From Thermospira aquatica (GTDB taxonomy: Bacteria > Spirochaetota > Brevinematia > Brevinematales > Thermospiraceae): a stretch of DNA of 64,000 nucleotides. The number at the start of each line of letters is the position of its first letter. The stretch's first letter is position 1. A program made the translations under genes and the position numbers. Positions 8,101-16,877 of the stretch are shown piece by piece. A model generated the notes under the pieces. That model made no database searches, was not told the origin of the DNA, and saw nothing but the letters and a program-made list of their open reading frames with translations. The DNA lies in the NCBI RefSeq assembly GCF_023525255.1, contig NZ_CP073355.1:1612001-1676000 (forward strand). The letters are read 5' to 3'.

Positions 8101-10041
8101 ATGCAGCTATTGTATGATGGGCGAAAAATTTCGCTGGACGTTCAGGATGGTTTTGGTATTTTAAAATACTATAAAGAGCATCAGGATGAAGCAACCAGAG
8201 AGGGAATTCAACCAATTCTCTCGCAGGTCATTGCATTAAAGGTGAATGGGGAGCTTGCAGATTTGAGACATTCTCTGTCTGCAAACGATACGGTGGAAAT
8301 GGTAACGTTAACCTCTGTTGAGGGGCTGGATATTATGCGGCATACGGCATCCCATATCATGGCTCAGGCTGCTCTTCGCTTGTATCCTGGGGCAAAACTC
8401 GGTGTAGGTCCTACTATTGAGAATGGTTTTTATTATGATATTCTTTTTGATAGACCTCTGGGAGATGAGGATCTTCGTGCTATCGAAGCAGAGATGAAAA
8501 AAATCGTTGATGAAAAGCTTCCGGTGGTGCGAGAGGAAATGAGTCGTGCTGACGCGCTTGCATGGTGTCAGTCTGCCAATCAACCGTTTAAGGCAGAAAT
8601 CATCCATGATCTTGAAGGTGAAAGGTTTTCTTTTTATCGACAGGGAGAGTTTGTCGACCTCTGTCGCGGTCCACATCTTCCGAATACCCGTTTTCTCAAG
8701 GCTTTTAAGCTTCTGCATACGGCAGGGGCGTATTGGCGTGGAGATGAAAAGAATCCTATGTTGACGCGTATCTATGGGACGGCCTTTGCCACCAAAGAAG
8801 ATCTAGAAAACTATCTTTATCTGTTAGAGGAAACCAAGAAAAGGGACCATCGGCGTCTTGGCAAGGAACTCGGATTATTTAGTTTCCATGAAGAGGGGCC
8901 GGGACTTCCTTTTTGGAAACCCAAAGGGGTAATTCTCAAAAATACGCTTATCGAGTTTATGCGTGCCCATCAACGCAGACTGGGATATGTGGAGGTGGAG
9001 ACTCCCACGATGCTCAAGGATGATCTGTGGCGTATTTCGGGACATATGGAAAATTTCAAAGAAAACATGTTTTTCTTTGAAAAAGATGGAGAAAATTACG
9101 CCATTAAGCCGATGAATTGTCCCGGTGGGATGCTCATGTATAAAGAAGAGCTTCATTCGTATCGGGATCTCCCTCTAAAAGTGGCAGAGTTTGGCAAGGT
9201 TCATCGCTATGAGCGTTCTGGTGTGCTTCAGGGGCTTTTTCGGGTGCGGGGTTTTACCCAGGATGATGCTCATATTTTTACGACTCCAGAAACACTCAAG
9301 GATGCTATACGGGAGATCATCCAGCTCGTTGATGTGGTGTATAAAACATTTGGTTTTGAATATTCGACGGCACTTTCCACCCGTCCAGAGAAGTCTATGG
9401 GAACAGACCAGCAGTGGGAGTTGGCAACCAATAGTCTGAAGGCGGCTTTAGATGAGTTTGGGGTCTCGTATAAAATTCAGGAAGGGGAAGGAGCCTTTTA
9501 TGGGCCAAAGATAGAGTACCACCTCAAGGATGCTCTCGGGAGAACCCATCAGTGTGGAACCATCCAGCTGGATATGAATCTTCCTGAACGGTTTGATCTT
9601 ACCTATGTTGGAGAGGATGGTAAACCCCATCGTGTTATCATGCTTCACCGGGCTATTTTGGGAAGCCTGGAACGTTTTATTGCTATCCTGATAGAGCATT
9701 ATGGAGGGAAATTTCCCTTCTGGCTTGCACCTGTCCAGGTGGCGATACTTCCTGTTTCGGAACGTTTCCTTTCCTATGCAAAAGAGGTGAAGAAGGTTCT
9801 GGAAAGGGCTGGGATCAGGGTATCCGTGGATACCTCGGATGAGAAGCTGGGATACAAAATACGTCAGGCACAACTCGAACAGATTCCTTACATGGTTATT
9901 GTAGGGGAGAAGGAAGTGGAAAATCAGCAGCTTTCTGTAAGGCATCGCGATGAAGGAGACAAGGGAAGTATGAGTATGGAGTTTTTTGTTTCTCAACTGG
10001 AGAAAGAAAATCGTTTTCCAGGACTTGATGAGAGCTTTTAG
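8101..10041 (+). CDS. thrS: Threonine-tRNA ligase
   Basis: Full-length class II synthetase (646 aa) that charges tRNA-Thr and edits mischarged Ser-tRNA-Thr. Domains: TGS (1-65), editing domain with RHTASHI (H81, H85) and the downstream DLCRGPH, catalytic core with motif 2 (RYERSGVLQGLFRVRGFTQDD), the zinc-site cysteine C340 in NCPGG, motif 3 with HRAILGSLERF, and an anticodon-binding C-terminal domain (about 545-640). A TATAAT at 8061-8066 and an AGAGGAG Shine-Dalgarno sequence precede the ATG; the -35 is poor. It is followed by infC, rpmI and rplT, a very common order. Confidence 0.98.
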   Translation: MQLLYDGRKISLDVQDGFGILKYYKEHQDEATREGIQPILSQVIALKVNGELADLRHSLSANDTVEMVTLTSVEGLDIMRHTASHIMAQAALRLYPGAKLGVGPTIENGFYYDILFDRPLGDEDLRAIEAEMKKIVDEKLPVVREEMSRADALAWCQSANQPFKAEIIHDLEGERFSFYRQGEFVDLCRGPHLPNTRFLKAFKLLHTAGAYWRGDEKNPMLTRIYGTAFATKEDLENYLYLLEETKKRDHRRLGKELGLFSFHEEGPGLPFWKPKGVILKNTLIEFMRAHQRRLGYVEVETPTMLKDDLWRISGHMENFKENMFFFEKDGENYAIKPMNCPGGMLMYKEELHSYRDLPLKVAEFGKVHRYERSGVLQGLFRVRGFTQDDAHIFTTPETLKDAIREIIQLVDVVYKTFGFEYSTALSTRPEKSMGTDQQWELATNSLKAALDEFGVSYKIQEGEGAFYGPKIEYHLKDALGRTHQCGTIQLDMNLPERFDLTYVGEDGKPHRVIMLHRAILGSLERFIAILIEHYGGKFPFWLAPVQVAILPVSERFLSYAKEVKKVLERAGIRVSVDTSDEKLGYKIRQAQLEQIPYMVIVGEKEVENQQLSVRHRDEGDKGSMSMEFFVSQLEKENRFPGLDESF

Positions 10042-10044
10042 GAT

Positions 10045-10073
10045 TTGATTTTTTTTCTGTTTTGTGTTACAAT
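10045..10073 (+). promoter_or_regulatory. Promoter of infC-rpmI-rplT
   Basis: TTGATT (10045-10050), 17-base spacer, TACAAT (10068-10073), starting four bases after the thrS stop. The transcript would have a short leader of about 30 bases before the infC Shine-Dalgarno sequence. Confidence 0.7.
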
Positions 10074-10111
10074 ACAGTCCTTAAAGAAAACTTTTGAGGT
10101 AGGAGGTTTGT

Positions 10112-10636
10112 ATTAACGCGAAGGAAGAGAAGCTCCGGATTAACGAGGAAATCACGGCAAAAGAGGTAAGACTCGTATCAGGAGCGGGTGAGCAACTGGG
10201 GATTGTTCCCATTGAGGAAGCCCTTGCAAAGGCTGAGGAGCTAGGTGTTGATCTGGTGGAGATTGCCCCTCAGGCAGAACCCCCTGTATGTAAGCTTATT
10301 GATTATGGCAAATTTCTCTATCAGAGGGAGAAGAAGGCGAAAGAGGCACTGAAGCATCAAAAGATTGTTGAGATTAAGGAAATGAAGCTTAAGCCATCAA
10401 TTGCTGATCATGACTTTTCCTATCGGGCAAAACAGATGCAGGAGTTTCTCCAGGGAGGCGATAAGGTTAAGATTACCATCCGTTTTCGTGGACGCGAGCG
10501 CGATCATACGGAAAAGGGTTTTGTACTGGCAGACAAGGTGATCGAGGCCATGAAAGAATGGGGAACTCCAGAAAAACCCCCAAAACTAGAGGGAAGGCAA
10601 ATTGTTTTTGTATTAAATCCTAAGGCGAAAAAATAA
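10112..10636 (+). CDS. infC: Translation initiation factor IF-3, AUU start
   Basis: 174 aa; binds the 30S subunit and checks start-codon pairing. The N-domain (RINEEITAKEVRLVS...) and C-domain (IKEMKLKPSIADHDFSYRAKQ...) are complete. The only sensible start is ATT at 10112, which follows AGGAGG (10101-10106) by five bases; there is no ATG, GTG or TTG at a usable distance. AUU starts are well known for infC, where IF-3 discriminates against its own start codon and represses its own translation, so the same feedback is likely here. Confidence 0.95.
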   Translation: MNAKEEKLRINEEITAKEVRLVSGAGEQLGIVPIEEALAKAEELGVDLVEIAPQAEPPVCKLIDYGKFLYQREKKAKEALKHQKIVEIKEMKLKPSIADHDFSYRAKQMQEFLQGGDKVKITIRFRGRERDHTEKGFVLADKVIEAMKEWGTPEKPPKLEGRQIVFVLNPKAKK

Positions 10637-10650
10637 ACGGAGGATAATGT

Positions 10651-10848
10651 ATGCCCAAGCTGAAAACAAAAAAATCCGCGGCGAAGCGTTTTTCAAAGTC
10701 CGGGACAGGTAAGCTTTTGAGATCGAAAGCCTATAGAAGACACCTTCTCACACACAAGTCTGCAAAGCAGAAAAGGGGTCTTTGTGGTAAGGCTGTGGTT
10801 TACAGAGGTGATGTATCTCGAGTTGAGAAAATGGTTCCTTATTTGTAA
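10651..10848 (+). CDS. rpmI: 50S ribosomal protein L35
   Basis: 65 aa, highly basic, with the L35 pattern [20 protein letters not shown] near the start and [12 protein letters not shown] in the middle. It lies 14 bp after infC with a GGAGG Shine-Dalgarno sequence, and before rplT. Confidence 0.97.
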   Translation: MPKLKTKKSAAKRFSKSGTGKLLRSKAYRRHLLTHKSAKQKRGLCGKAVVYRGDVSRVEKMVPYL

Positions 10849-10869
10849 GGCAAAAATTGGAGGAAAAAT

Positions 10870-11223
10870 ATGAGAGTTTCAACGAGTGTAGTGAGACATA
10901 AGCGGCACAAAAAGATTCTCAAGAGAGCAAAAGGTTTTCATGGCGCACGAAAGTTGCGTATTAGGGCTGCAAAAGAAGCCGTCATGCACGCTATGGCTTA
11001 TGAATACAGGGATCGAAAGCTTAAAAAGAGAGATTTTCGTTCTCTGTGGATTGTGCGTATCAATGCCTTTGTTCGTCAGGAAGGTTTGACGTATAACCGT
11101 TTTATTGAAGGCCTTCGCAAGGCAAATGTGACGTTGAATCGGAAGGCTTTAGCAAATCTTGCCGTGGAAAATCCTTCGGCCATGAAGGATCTGGTGGCTC
11201 TTGCTAAAAAGCATGTGGGATGA
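10870..11223 (+). CDS. rplT: 50S ribosomal protein L20
   Basis: 117 aa, basic, with the L20 segments RHKRHKKILKRAKGFHGAR and RLNAFVR-like WIVRINAFVRQEGLTYNRFI. Binds 23S rRNA early in 50S assembly and in many bacteria also represses the infC operon. The stop overlaps the start of the next gene (ATGA), so the downstream outer-membrane-like gene is probably translationally coupled. Confidence 0.97.
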   Translation: MRVSTSVVRHKRHKKILKRAKGFHGARKLRIRAAKEAVMHAMAYEYRDRKLKKRDFRSLWIVRINAFVRQEGLTYNRFIEGLRKANVTLNRKALANLAVENPSAMKDLVALAKKHVG

Positions 11224-12008
11224 AGTTTTGTAAGCTTTTTTTGTTTGTAGGTGTAACTTTATACTGGGGAGATGTTTCTCTATGGAGTAACATGCTCCCT
11301 TTTTTTTCCTACCCCCTTTACATGGGTGAGGATAATCAGTGGTGCATGCGCTACGAAGTTATGGGGATAGAATTTTCTCCTGTGTTGTGGCTCAATGAAA
11401 TCTCGTTTCTTTATAGTCCTACTGCTGAGGCCAGTGTGGATATCGCTGTGCCTGTGTGGCATTGGGCTTCGTCAGATGTGGTTCTTGGGGATGTGACGGT
11501 GGATTTTCGGGGGGTGGTGCTTCGGGATGAGAAGATGCTATGGAGAGTGGTGATGTTTGGTGGGCTTCGGTTACCTACGGGTGTGACTCGTGGTTCGGCA
11601 GGGCGACGAATTGAAGGTGTGGAAGTTAGCTATTTTCCTTACAGTAGGGGGGCGTTGGGCTGGCGTGGTGGGGTGATAGGGAGTTTTTTGGGATGGCCAG
11701 TATGGTTGCATGGGGTTTTGGGATATATAAGTGAGTATAATGAAACCCAAACACTTCTTGATTTTGATCCTCGGGATGATGGTGTTTTTGGTCAGTTCAT
11801 TGGGGATAGCCTTTTTCGAGTTGGATGGGGGAGAATACTTGTTGGTGCCGGTGTACTCTCATGGCTTTCTGGTGGAGGATTCTCCTGGGGAAGTGGTGTT
11901 CGCTTGTGGCAAAAGACGGTGCTTTTTTTTGATTCGTGGCGGGTGGGTTATGAGGTTTCCCTGGGGGGAGGAATGGATGCTGGGCTTTTTGTCCAGTATA
12001 ATTTTTAA
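11220..12008 (+). CDS. Probable outer-membrane beta-barrel protein
   Basis: 262 aa with a hydrophobic N-terminus, then many short alternating stretches rich in W, Y, F and G (for example GALGWRGGVIGSFLG, FQ- and SW-type turns) and a terminal phenylalanine (VQYNF), as in Bam-assembled barrels. I do not recognise a named family. It starts inside the rplT stop codon, an odd coupling of an envelope gene to a ribosomal protein operon, and precedes the ECF sigma gene by 69 bp. A small inverted repeat (TTTCCC/GGGAAA, near 12037-12052) lies after its stop and could slow transcription. Confidence 0.55.
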   Translation: MKFCKLFLFVGVTLYWGDVSLWSNMLPFFSYPLYMGEDNQWCMRYEVMGIEFSPVLWLNEISFLYSPTAEASVDIAVPVWHWASSDVVLGDVTVDFRGVVLRDEKMLWRVVMFGGLRLPTGVTRGSAGRRIEGVEVSYFPYSRGALGWRGGVIGSFLGWPVWLHGVLGYISEYNETQTLLDFDPRDDGVFGQFIGDSLFRVGWGRILVGAGVLSWLSGGGFSWGSGVRLWQKTVLFFDSWRVGYEVSLGGGMDAGLFVQYNF

Positions 12009-12077
12009 TACAGAATTTACAATAAAAGGTAATTTTCCCAAAGGGGAAATGTCGATAAGTCGATAAGGGGTTGTGTA

Positions 12078-12650
12078 ATGCCTTATGAGAATCTTTCTGA
12101 CGAAGATATTATGCGGCAGATTCAATCACTTCAAAAATCTCGTCCCACAGATGATTCTATCCGTTTGTATTTTGAGGAATTGTATCGTCGTTATTATCAG
12201 CGGGCATATAATCTTGGCCGTTTTTATGGATTGGAAAAGTATGATGCTGAAGATGCTGCTCAGGATGCCTTTTTGAAGCTTCTGTTGCATGGGGACCAGT
12301 TTCGTACGAATCAAAACTTTTCTGCCTGGTTTATGCGAATTGTGTTTCGTGTTATTTTAGATAAGTTTCGTGAAAAAAAACGACATGGGTATCAGGATAT
12401 TGATGAGATTGCAGAAACTCTTGAAAAGGATGACGATAAAAATTTTTTGGAAAAGTTGCATTTTCAGGATGAGCTTCAGCGTATTATAAATAGGACTCCA
12501 GAGAAAATTCGGATGGTGATTATCCTACGGGTGTATGGAGAGATGAGTTTTCATGAGATTGCGCAGGTGCTTCATATTTCGCTGAGGCAGGTACATAACC
12601 GTCTGAAACAGGGGATGGAGATGTTAAAGAAGTATGGGAAGGAAGGATGA
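12078..12650 (+). CDS. ECF-type RNA polymerase sigma factor
   Basis: 190 aa. Region 2 (residues about 30-95: LYRRYYQRAYNLGRFYG...DAEDAAQDAFLKLL) and region 4 (about 130-187: RTPEKIRMVIILRVYGEMSFHEIAQVLHISLRQVHNRLKQG) are clear and regions 1 and 3 are absent, as in extracytoplasmic-function sigma factors. The following gene encodes a membrane FecR-domain protein that starts 4 bp after this stop, so it is the probable partner (anti-sigma or sigma regulator). Confidence 0.9.
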   Translation: MPYENLSDEDIMRQIQSLQKSRPTDDSIRLYFEELYRRYYQRAYNLGRFYGLEKYDAEDAAQDAFLKLLLHGDQFRTNQNFSAWFMRIVFRVILDKFREKKRHGYQDIDEIAETLEKDDDKNFLEKLHFQDELQRIINRTPEKIRMVIILRVYGEMSFHEIAQVLHISLRQVHNRLKQGMEMLKKYGKEG

Positions 12651-12654
12651 GTTC

Positions 12655-15120
12655 ATGAAACAAGAGACAGATTTTTCTTCTCTGGAAAGACTCCTCTATG
12701 ATTCGAGGTTTTGTGACTGGCAGGGAGATGCCGCATCGGTGTGGCGGAGGTATGTCCTGATAAAAGAGCAAAAGGAGGTATATATGACAAACTCTTCGTT
12801 TCGCTGGGTAATAGCGCTGGCAGTGGTGGTGCTTATGGTGGTGGGAGGTGTTTTTGGAATGGGGTGGCTCTTTGAGTATCAGAAGTTTCAAAAACTTGAT
12901 AAGGGGGAAGCTATCCTGGTAACCATGACTATTGGCGATGTCAAGGTTCGTAAAATGGGCTCGGATAGCTGGCGTGAGGTGATGGTTGAGGATATTGTGG
13001 AGATGGGGGATACCCTTAAAACAGGAGAAGGTTCGGCATGTGAACTTCAGATTGTAGAAAAGGGGGTCTATCGACTTGAAGCGAATACAGAAATGCTGGT
13101 GAGCAAGCTGGTGAATCAGAATGATACTCTCCAGGCTCGTATGCACGTGGAAAAGGGTACCCTCGGGCTCAAGCCCAAGAAACTCAAAGAGGGCGAGGTT
13201 TTTGAGGTAGAGAGTTCAACGGCTGTAGCTGCTGTTCGAGGCACTGTTTTTATGGTAAATGTTTCCGAAGAAGGGGATACCAAGGTAGCCGTGGTTGAAG
13301 GAAAGGTGGAGTTTGCTCCAAAGGTGGCGGCTCTTGATCAAGCAAAAGCCGATGCTAAAATAGACGAGAAGGCGTATGAGGCACTGCAAGAGGTTGTGGC
13401 TAAGCCAGTGGTAGTAGAAGCAAACGAAGAGGTTCTCCTTCCTAAGGCTACGGTCGATACGGTGAACAAAAAAGTGGCTGAAGTCGTAGAGGCACAAGCA
13501 TCCTCCGAGGGGCCTATCACTGTGGAGAAAGTTGAAGAAGTAAAACAAGCTGTTGTGACCAATATTGTGGCGGACATAGCTCCCCAATCTCTATCTTCAC
13601 AGAAAGCTGAGACATCTTCACTTGTCGCCGTGGTTGTACAAAAGAGAGAGATAACGGAAGAGGCTAAACAGATTTTGGGAACGGTGCAGAATCAAACACC
13701 TGTAGGGAAAAAATGGGCTCGAGTAATGTTCTCGACGGATATAGAGGGTGCAGAAGTTGTTCTCAATGGACAGAAGATAGGGATAACACCCCTTGCGAAG
13801 GTAATGGAGGTCGATACCACCTATACGGTGACTTTCGAAAAAGAAGGGTATGAAATGTTCACACAGGATCTTGTGATTACAGGAGCAACGAATATTTATG
13901 GAGTATTGAAGCCAAAAGAAATAACACAAACAATTTCAGCGGCAGGAGAGGAGTCTGGAGAAACGCTTGATAAGAAACTTGAGGTTCAAGAGCAACCGGG
14001 GGAGCGTACGGTAAAACCGGGTGATATACTCTGGGAGAAACCCTTTAGCACACCAGTGTCTCCATTTGTTACGCTGGTAAAACGTGGCAAACCCGAAAAT
14101 GACAGGTTTGTCTTTGTGGTTGACAATCGTATCGTAATAGTGAATCTCGAAGGAGAGGTAGTGAAAAGCTTTACTGCGGGAACAGGAAGCTCTTACGACT
14201 TTTCTATGGTAGCACATCCTTCTGGGATTTTCACAAGAGATGATGATGGTACTATTTACGCATATGACTTTGAGGGGAACCTCAAATGGTCGAAAAAGTT
14301 TGCCAAGACTCCCGCATGGGCAGGTATGGGTATAGCAAAAAAGAATCTTGTCGTAGTAACGGTACTGAATAAGATACTTTTCCTCTCGATGGAGAAAGGA
14401 GAAATTGTCCAGACAGTTGAGTCAGCTTCTACAGTTTACGCAACACCTTTTATGGTTGATGAGAAGCTCATGGTATATGCTCAGGAGAATGGTCTTGTTG
14501 TGGGATATGATACCGCAAATAATCAGATGCTTTGGAAGACAGAACTCTCTGAACGTGTGACATTACCCGTGTATGGTTTTGATGCCAAGGCAAAGAAAGT
14601 AGCTGTCATTGCTGTTCCCAACAAATTAATCGGTTTTGATGCTGTGAGTGGTCAGGTGCTCTGGGAGAAAGCACTGCCGGGTGTAAAGTTTACAATTAAA
14701 CCATTGTCGGTTGGGAGAAAGCTGTATGTTGTAAACAAGAATCAGGTTCAGGTAATAGATATGTTCTCCGGAGCGATAGAGCGAAACTTTACGGCACCAG
14801 CAAATATACTGTCTTTCCAGGTTGAGCCCAAAACCCTCTATATCCTTGATGAAAAGGGTAAACTGCAGGCGTATTCTTCTGATGGGAAGGTGTTGTGGAC
14901 GTATGATGGGGGAACAAATGTTCAGTCTCTGGCTGTTCATCCTGAGGGTGTATATGTGTTTAGAGGACAGCAGGTAGTAAAACTTCTTACAGAAGTTGGC
15001 TTCTTCAGAATGAAGCCAGGAAAAAGTAATGGTAGCAAAGGAGGCTTGTACAAACCCCAAAGGAGAAAGGTAGGATGGTCTGGTGAGAGGAGGAAAAGCT
15101 CTTTTGAGGTGAGAAAGTGA
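12655..15120 (+). CDS. FecR-domain / PEGA-domain / PQQ-like beta-propeller membrane protein
   Basis: 821 aa. A cytoplasmic segment of about 45 residues, a transmembrane helix (about 51-75), then a FecR domain (about 85-215; IGDVKVRKMGSDSW... to VRGTVFMVNV...VAVVEGKVE), a charged linker, a PEGA domain (about 360-430; EVVLNGQKIGITP...TFEKEGYEM) and a C-terminal repeat region (about 465-790) with PQQ/WD-like blades (GEVVKSFT, GNLKWSKKF, NQMLWKTEL, GQVLWEKAL, GKVLWTYDG). The start at 12655 is chosen for its GGAAGGA Shine-Dalgarno sequence. Placed straight after the sigma gene, its short inner domain may bind the sigma factor while the outer part senses the envelope. Function beyond that is unknown. 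Confidence 0.8.
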   Translation: MKQETDFSSLERLLYDSRFCDWQGDAASVWRRYVLIKEQKEVYMTNSSFRWVIALAVVVLMVVGGVFGMGWLFEYQKFQKLDKGEAILVTMTIGDVKVRKMGSDSWREVMVEDIVEMGDTLKTGEGSACELQIVEKGVYRLEANTEMLVSKLVNQNDTLQARMHVEKGTLGLKPKKLKEGEVFEVESSTAVAAVRGTVFMVNVSEEGDTKVAVVEGKVEFAPKVAALDQAKADAKIDEKAYEALQEVVAKPVVVEANEEVLLPKATVDTVNKKVAEVVEAQASSEGPITVEKVEEVKQAVVTNIVADIAPQSLSSQKAETSSLVAVVVQKREITEEAKQILGTVQNQTPVGKKWARVMFSTDIEGAEVVLNGQKIGITPLAKVMEVDTTYTVTFEKEGYEMFTQDLVITGATNIYGVLKPKEITQTISAAGEESGETLDKKLEVQEQPGERTVKPGDILWEKPFSTPVSPFVTLVKRGKPENDRFVFVVDNRIVIVNLEGEVVKSFTAGTGSSYDFSMVAHPSGIFTRDDDGTIYAYDFEGNLKWSKKFAKTPAWAGMGIAKKNLVVVTVLNKILFLSMEKGEIVQTVESASTVYATPFMVDEKLMVYAQENGLVVGYDTANNQMLWKTELSERVTLPVYGFDAKAKKVAVIAVPNKLIGFDAVSGQVLWEKALPGVKFTIKPLSVGRKLYVVNKNQVQVIDMFSGAIERNFTAPANILSFQVEPKTLYILDEKGKLQAYSSDGKVLWTYDGGTNVQSLAVHPEGVYVFRGQQVVKLLTEVGFFRMKPGKSNGSKGGLYKPQRRKVGWSGERRKSSFEVRK

Positions 15121-15204
15121 ATCTTCTCCCAGAGGTTTTTAAGAAGGGTGGATTATTCTCAAAAACTCTCTGGGGAGTGATAAAAGCTTAAGAAATTGGC
15201 ACTC

Positions 15205-15241
15205 AAGGTGAGTATCGTGAAGACGGTACTCACCTTTTTTG
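15205..15241 (+). terminator. Rho-independent terminator after the sigma/FecR unit
   Basis: A 10-bp stem (AAGGTGAGTA / TACTCACCTT) with a 12-base loop and a T run. A weaker long-loop inverted repeat (CTCCCAGAG / CTCTGGGGAG) lies at about 15126-15175. The stretch 15242-15378 between terminator and IS copy A holds no gene that I can support. Confidence 0.85.
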
Positions 15242-15378
15242 TTAGAGGTTCTGGGCGGTTAGCAGAGGGTGGCAGAGCTTTCAAAAAGAGTTTTTTAAAA
15301 GATGGCTACGGGATGATTTTTTAGCATGAGTGCTTGAAAGATAGAGGAAGTTCTGTTTGGGAGATTCTAAAGAAAAAT

Positions 15379-16811
15379 CCCGTTGCGTCAAATAAAAAAG
15401 TACTCGAAATTCGAATCATTGCCTCATAAAAAAAAGTACTCAAAAATTCCATACAGTTTCCTCCAAATTTTTGTTTTTTACATTCTTTTTCTTTTGAAGG
15501 CTGAAAAGTTTTCTCTGGCAAGCCGTAATTTTTTCTTAGGTGAAACAAATCGAGAGCCTTATAAAGCCTTGTTAGGCTCCTCTTTTGTGCCTCACTTACA
15601 TAAGAGCTTTTAAAAGCCGTTGGTAGGGAGTTTTAATATCATCATGCTTCTTTGCACCTTGCTTCCGATTCTCTTTTTCTCTGTCATTTTCAACCGTTGA
15701 AAAAGTTGGCATAAAGCCTGAGATACGCATAGAGTCGGTTCAAGTAGTAGACTTCTTCCTCGGTATCGTAGCGGAAGTATCCAACATTCTGGCGGACTAT
15801 GGAATAGTTTTTCTGCTCGACGTAGCAGTTATCATTGAACGCTTCTTCCCCTTGAATTTTATCTGGTGCTTCACACCAATCGTTAGATGATTAATAAATT
15901 CAGCACCGTATCAGAATCAATTCCCCGTAACTCAAAAGGAAGTCTTCCTTTGACTTTTTTCATGGCTTTCTTACCCATTTTGAAGCCTTGTTTTTGATTG
16001 CCACAAGTTCTGTCCAACCGCTCCAAACATCCACCATATTTAATGTTTGAGCAAAGTCTCCTGCCATTTCCTCCTCATGGGCTACCAGATCAATCTCCAT
16101 GAACCCAGGGCAATTTTCATCCCACTCTGCCCACGTGCGTATAGCTATTTGTTGCTTTAATAGCGCCCCAGGTTTTGTGCCTTTCGTCCTTTTTATCTCA
16201 AGCTTTTACGCTCATGTTCCAAAAGTCGGTCAATACTTGAAGCACTTATATGGCGTAAGTTCTCTATGGCCTGTTGAAAACCCTGGAAATGTCCGTTTGC
16301 TAAGAGATTATCTAAAACTTCATTGAGAATCGGCTTTAAGCGTTTGCCACACATGTAGTTTTCAATTTCCCAGACCTTTTTTAGAAGTTTTAGTTCCTCT
16401 TCGCCGAATTTTTTCTTTCTGCCAGGTCTTTTGCCCTTTTTGGCTATATCGGCTTTAAGGTAATTTTTTTTGCCTACATATATGGTTTTTCCGTGCTGCC
16501 TCAAGAGCCTGGCGGCATAGTTTCGATTTTTTAGGCCTGTTATCCTCACAAAGTAATCCAGTATCTCCTTTTTCTCCTTTTTGCTGGCTTTTTGATATTG
16601 TTTTGCCGTTTCCCTGTAAATAGGTCTCCTTTCAAACATCGCCACCCCAATTCCGGTTGGCGAGCCTGTCGAGCCACGGTTGGCGAGCTTGTCGAGCCAC
16701 GGTTGGCGAGCTTGTCGAGCCATGAACTGGATTATTTTACACAAATTTAAAGTACTTTTTTATTTTGAAGCAACGTTCCCTTTTCGAGTACTTTTATTAT
16801 GAAGCAATTCG
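15379..16811 (-). mobile_element. IS copy A (rve-type DDE insertion sequence), decayed
   Basis: One of five copies of the same element. It starts CCCGTTGCG and ends GCAATTCG; the transposase runs on the minus strand but is broken by many single-base losses (the longest open piece is 16193-16744). Each end carries two tandem copies of a motif of the form TTGCnTCA...AAAAGTACT, in inverted orientation between ends. The 5-bp flanks are AAAAT (left) and ATGAC (right), which differ. The transposase resembles integrase-core (rve) transposases; I leave the exact IS family open. Confidence 0.85.
16655..16722. repeat. Three tandem copies of a GGTTGGCGAGCYTGTCGAGC repeat in the IS leader (copy A)
   Basis: A 23-bp unit repeated three times between the IS end and the transposase start. 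The same triple block occurs in copies B (18144-18211) and D (39553-39635, slightly altered) but is absent from copies C and E, where a CCAGTTC/GAACTGG hairpin and AGG stand at that place. Confidence 0.85.
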
Positions 16812-16877
16812 ATGACCCCGTTGCGTCAAATAAAAAAGTACTCGAAATTCGAATCATTGCCTCATAAAAAAAAGTAC

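Noticed and set aside
12520-13146. Minus-strand reading frame of about 208 codons
   Set aside because: Antisense to the sigma and FecR-type genes; low-complexity, His/Ser-rich shadow translation.
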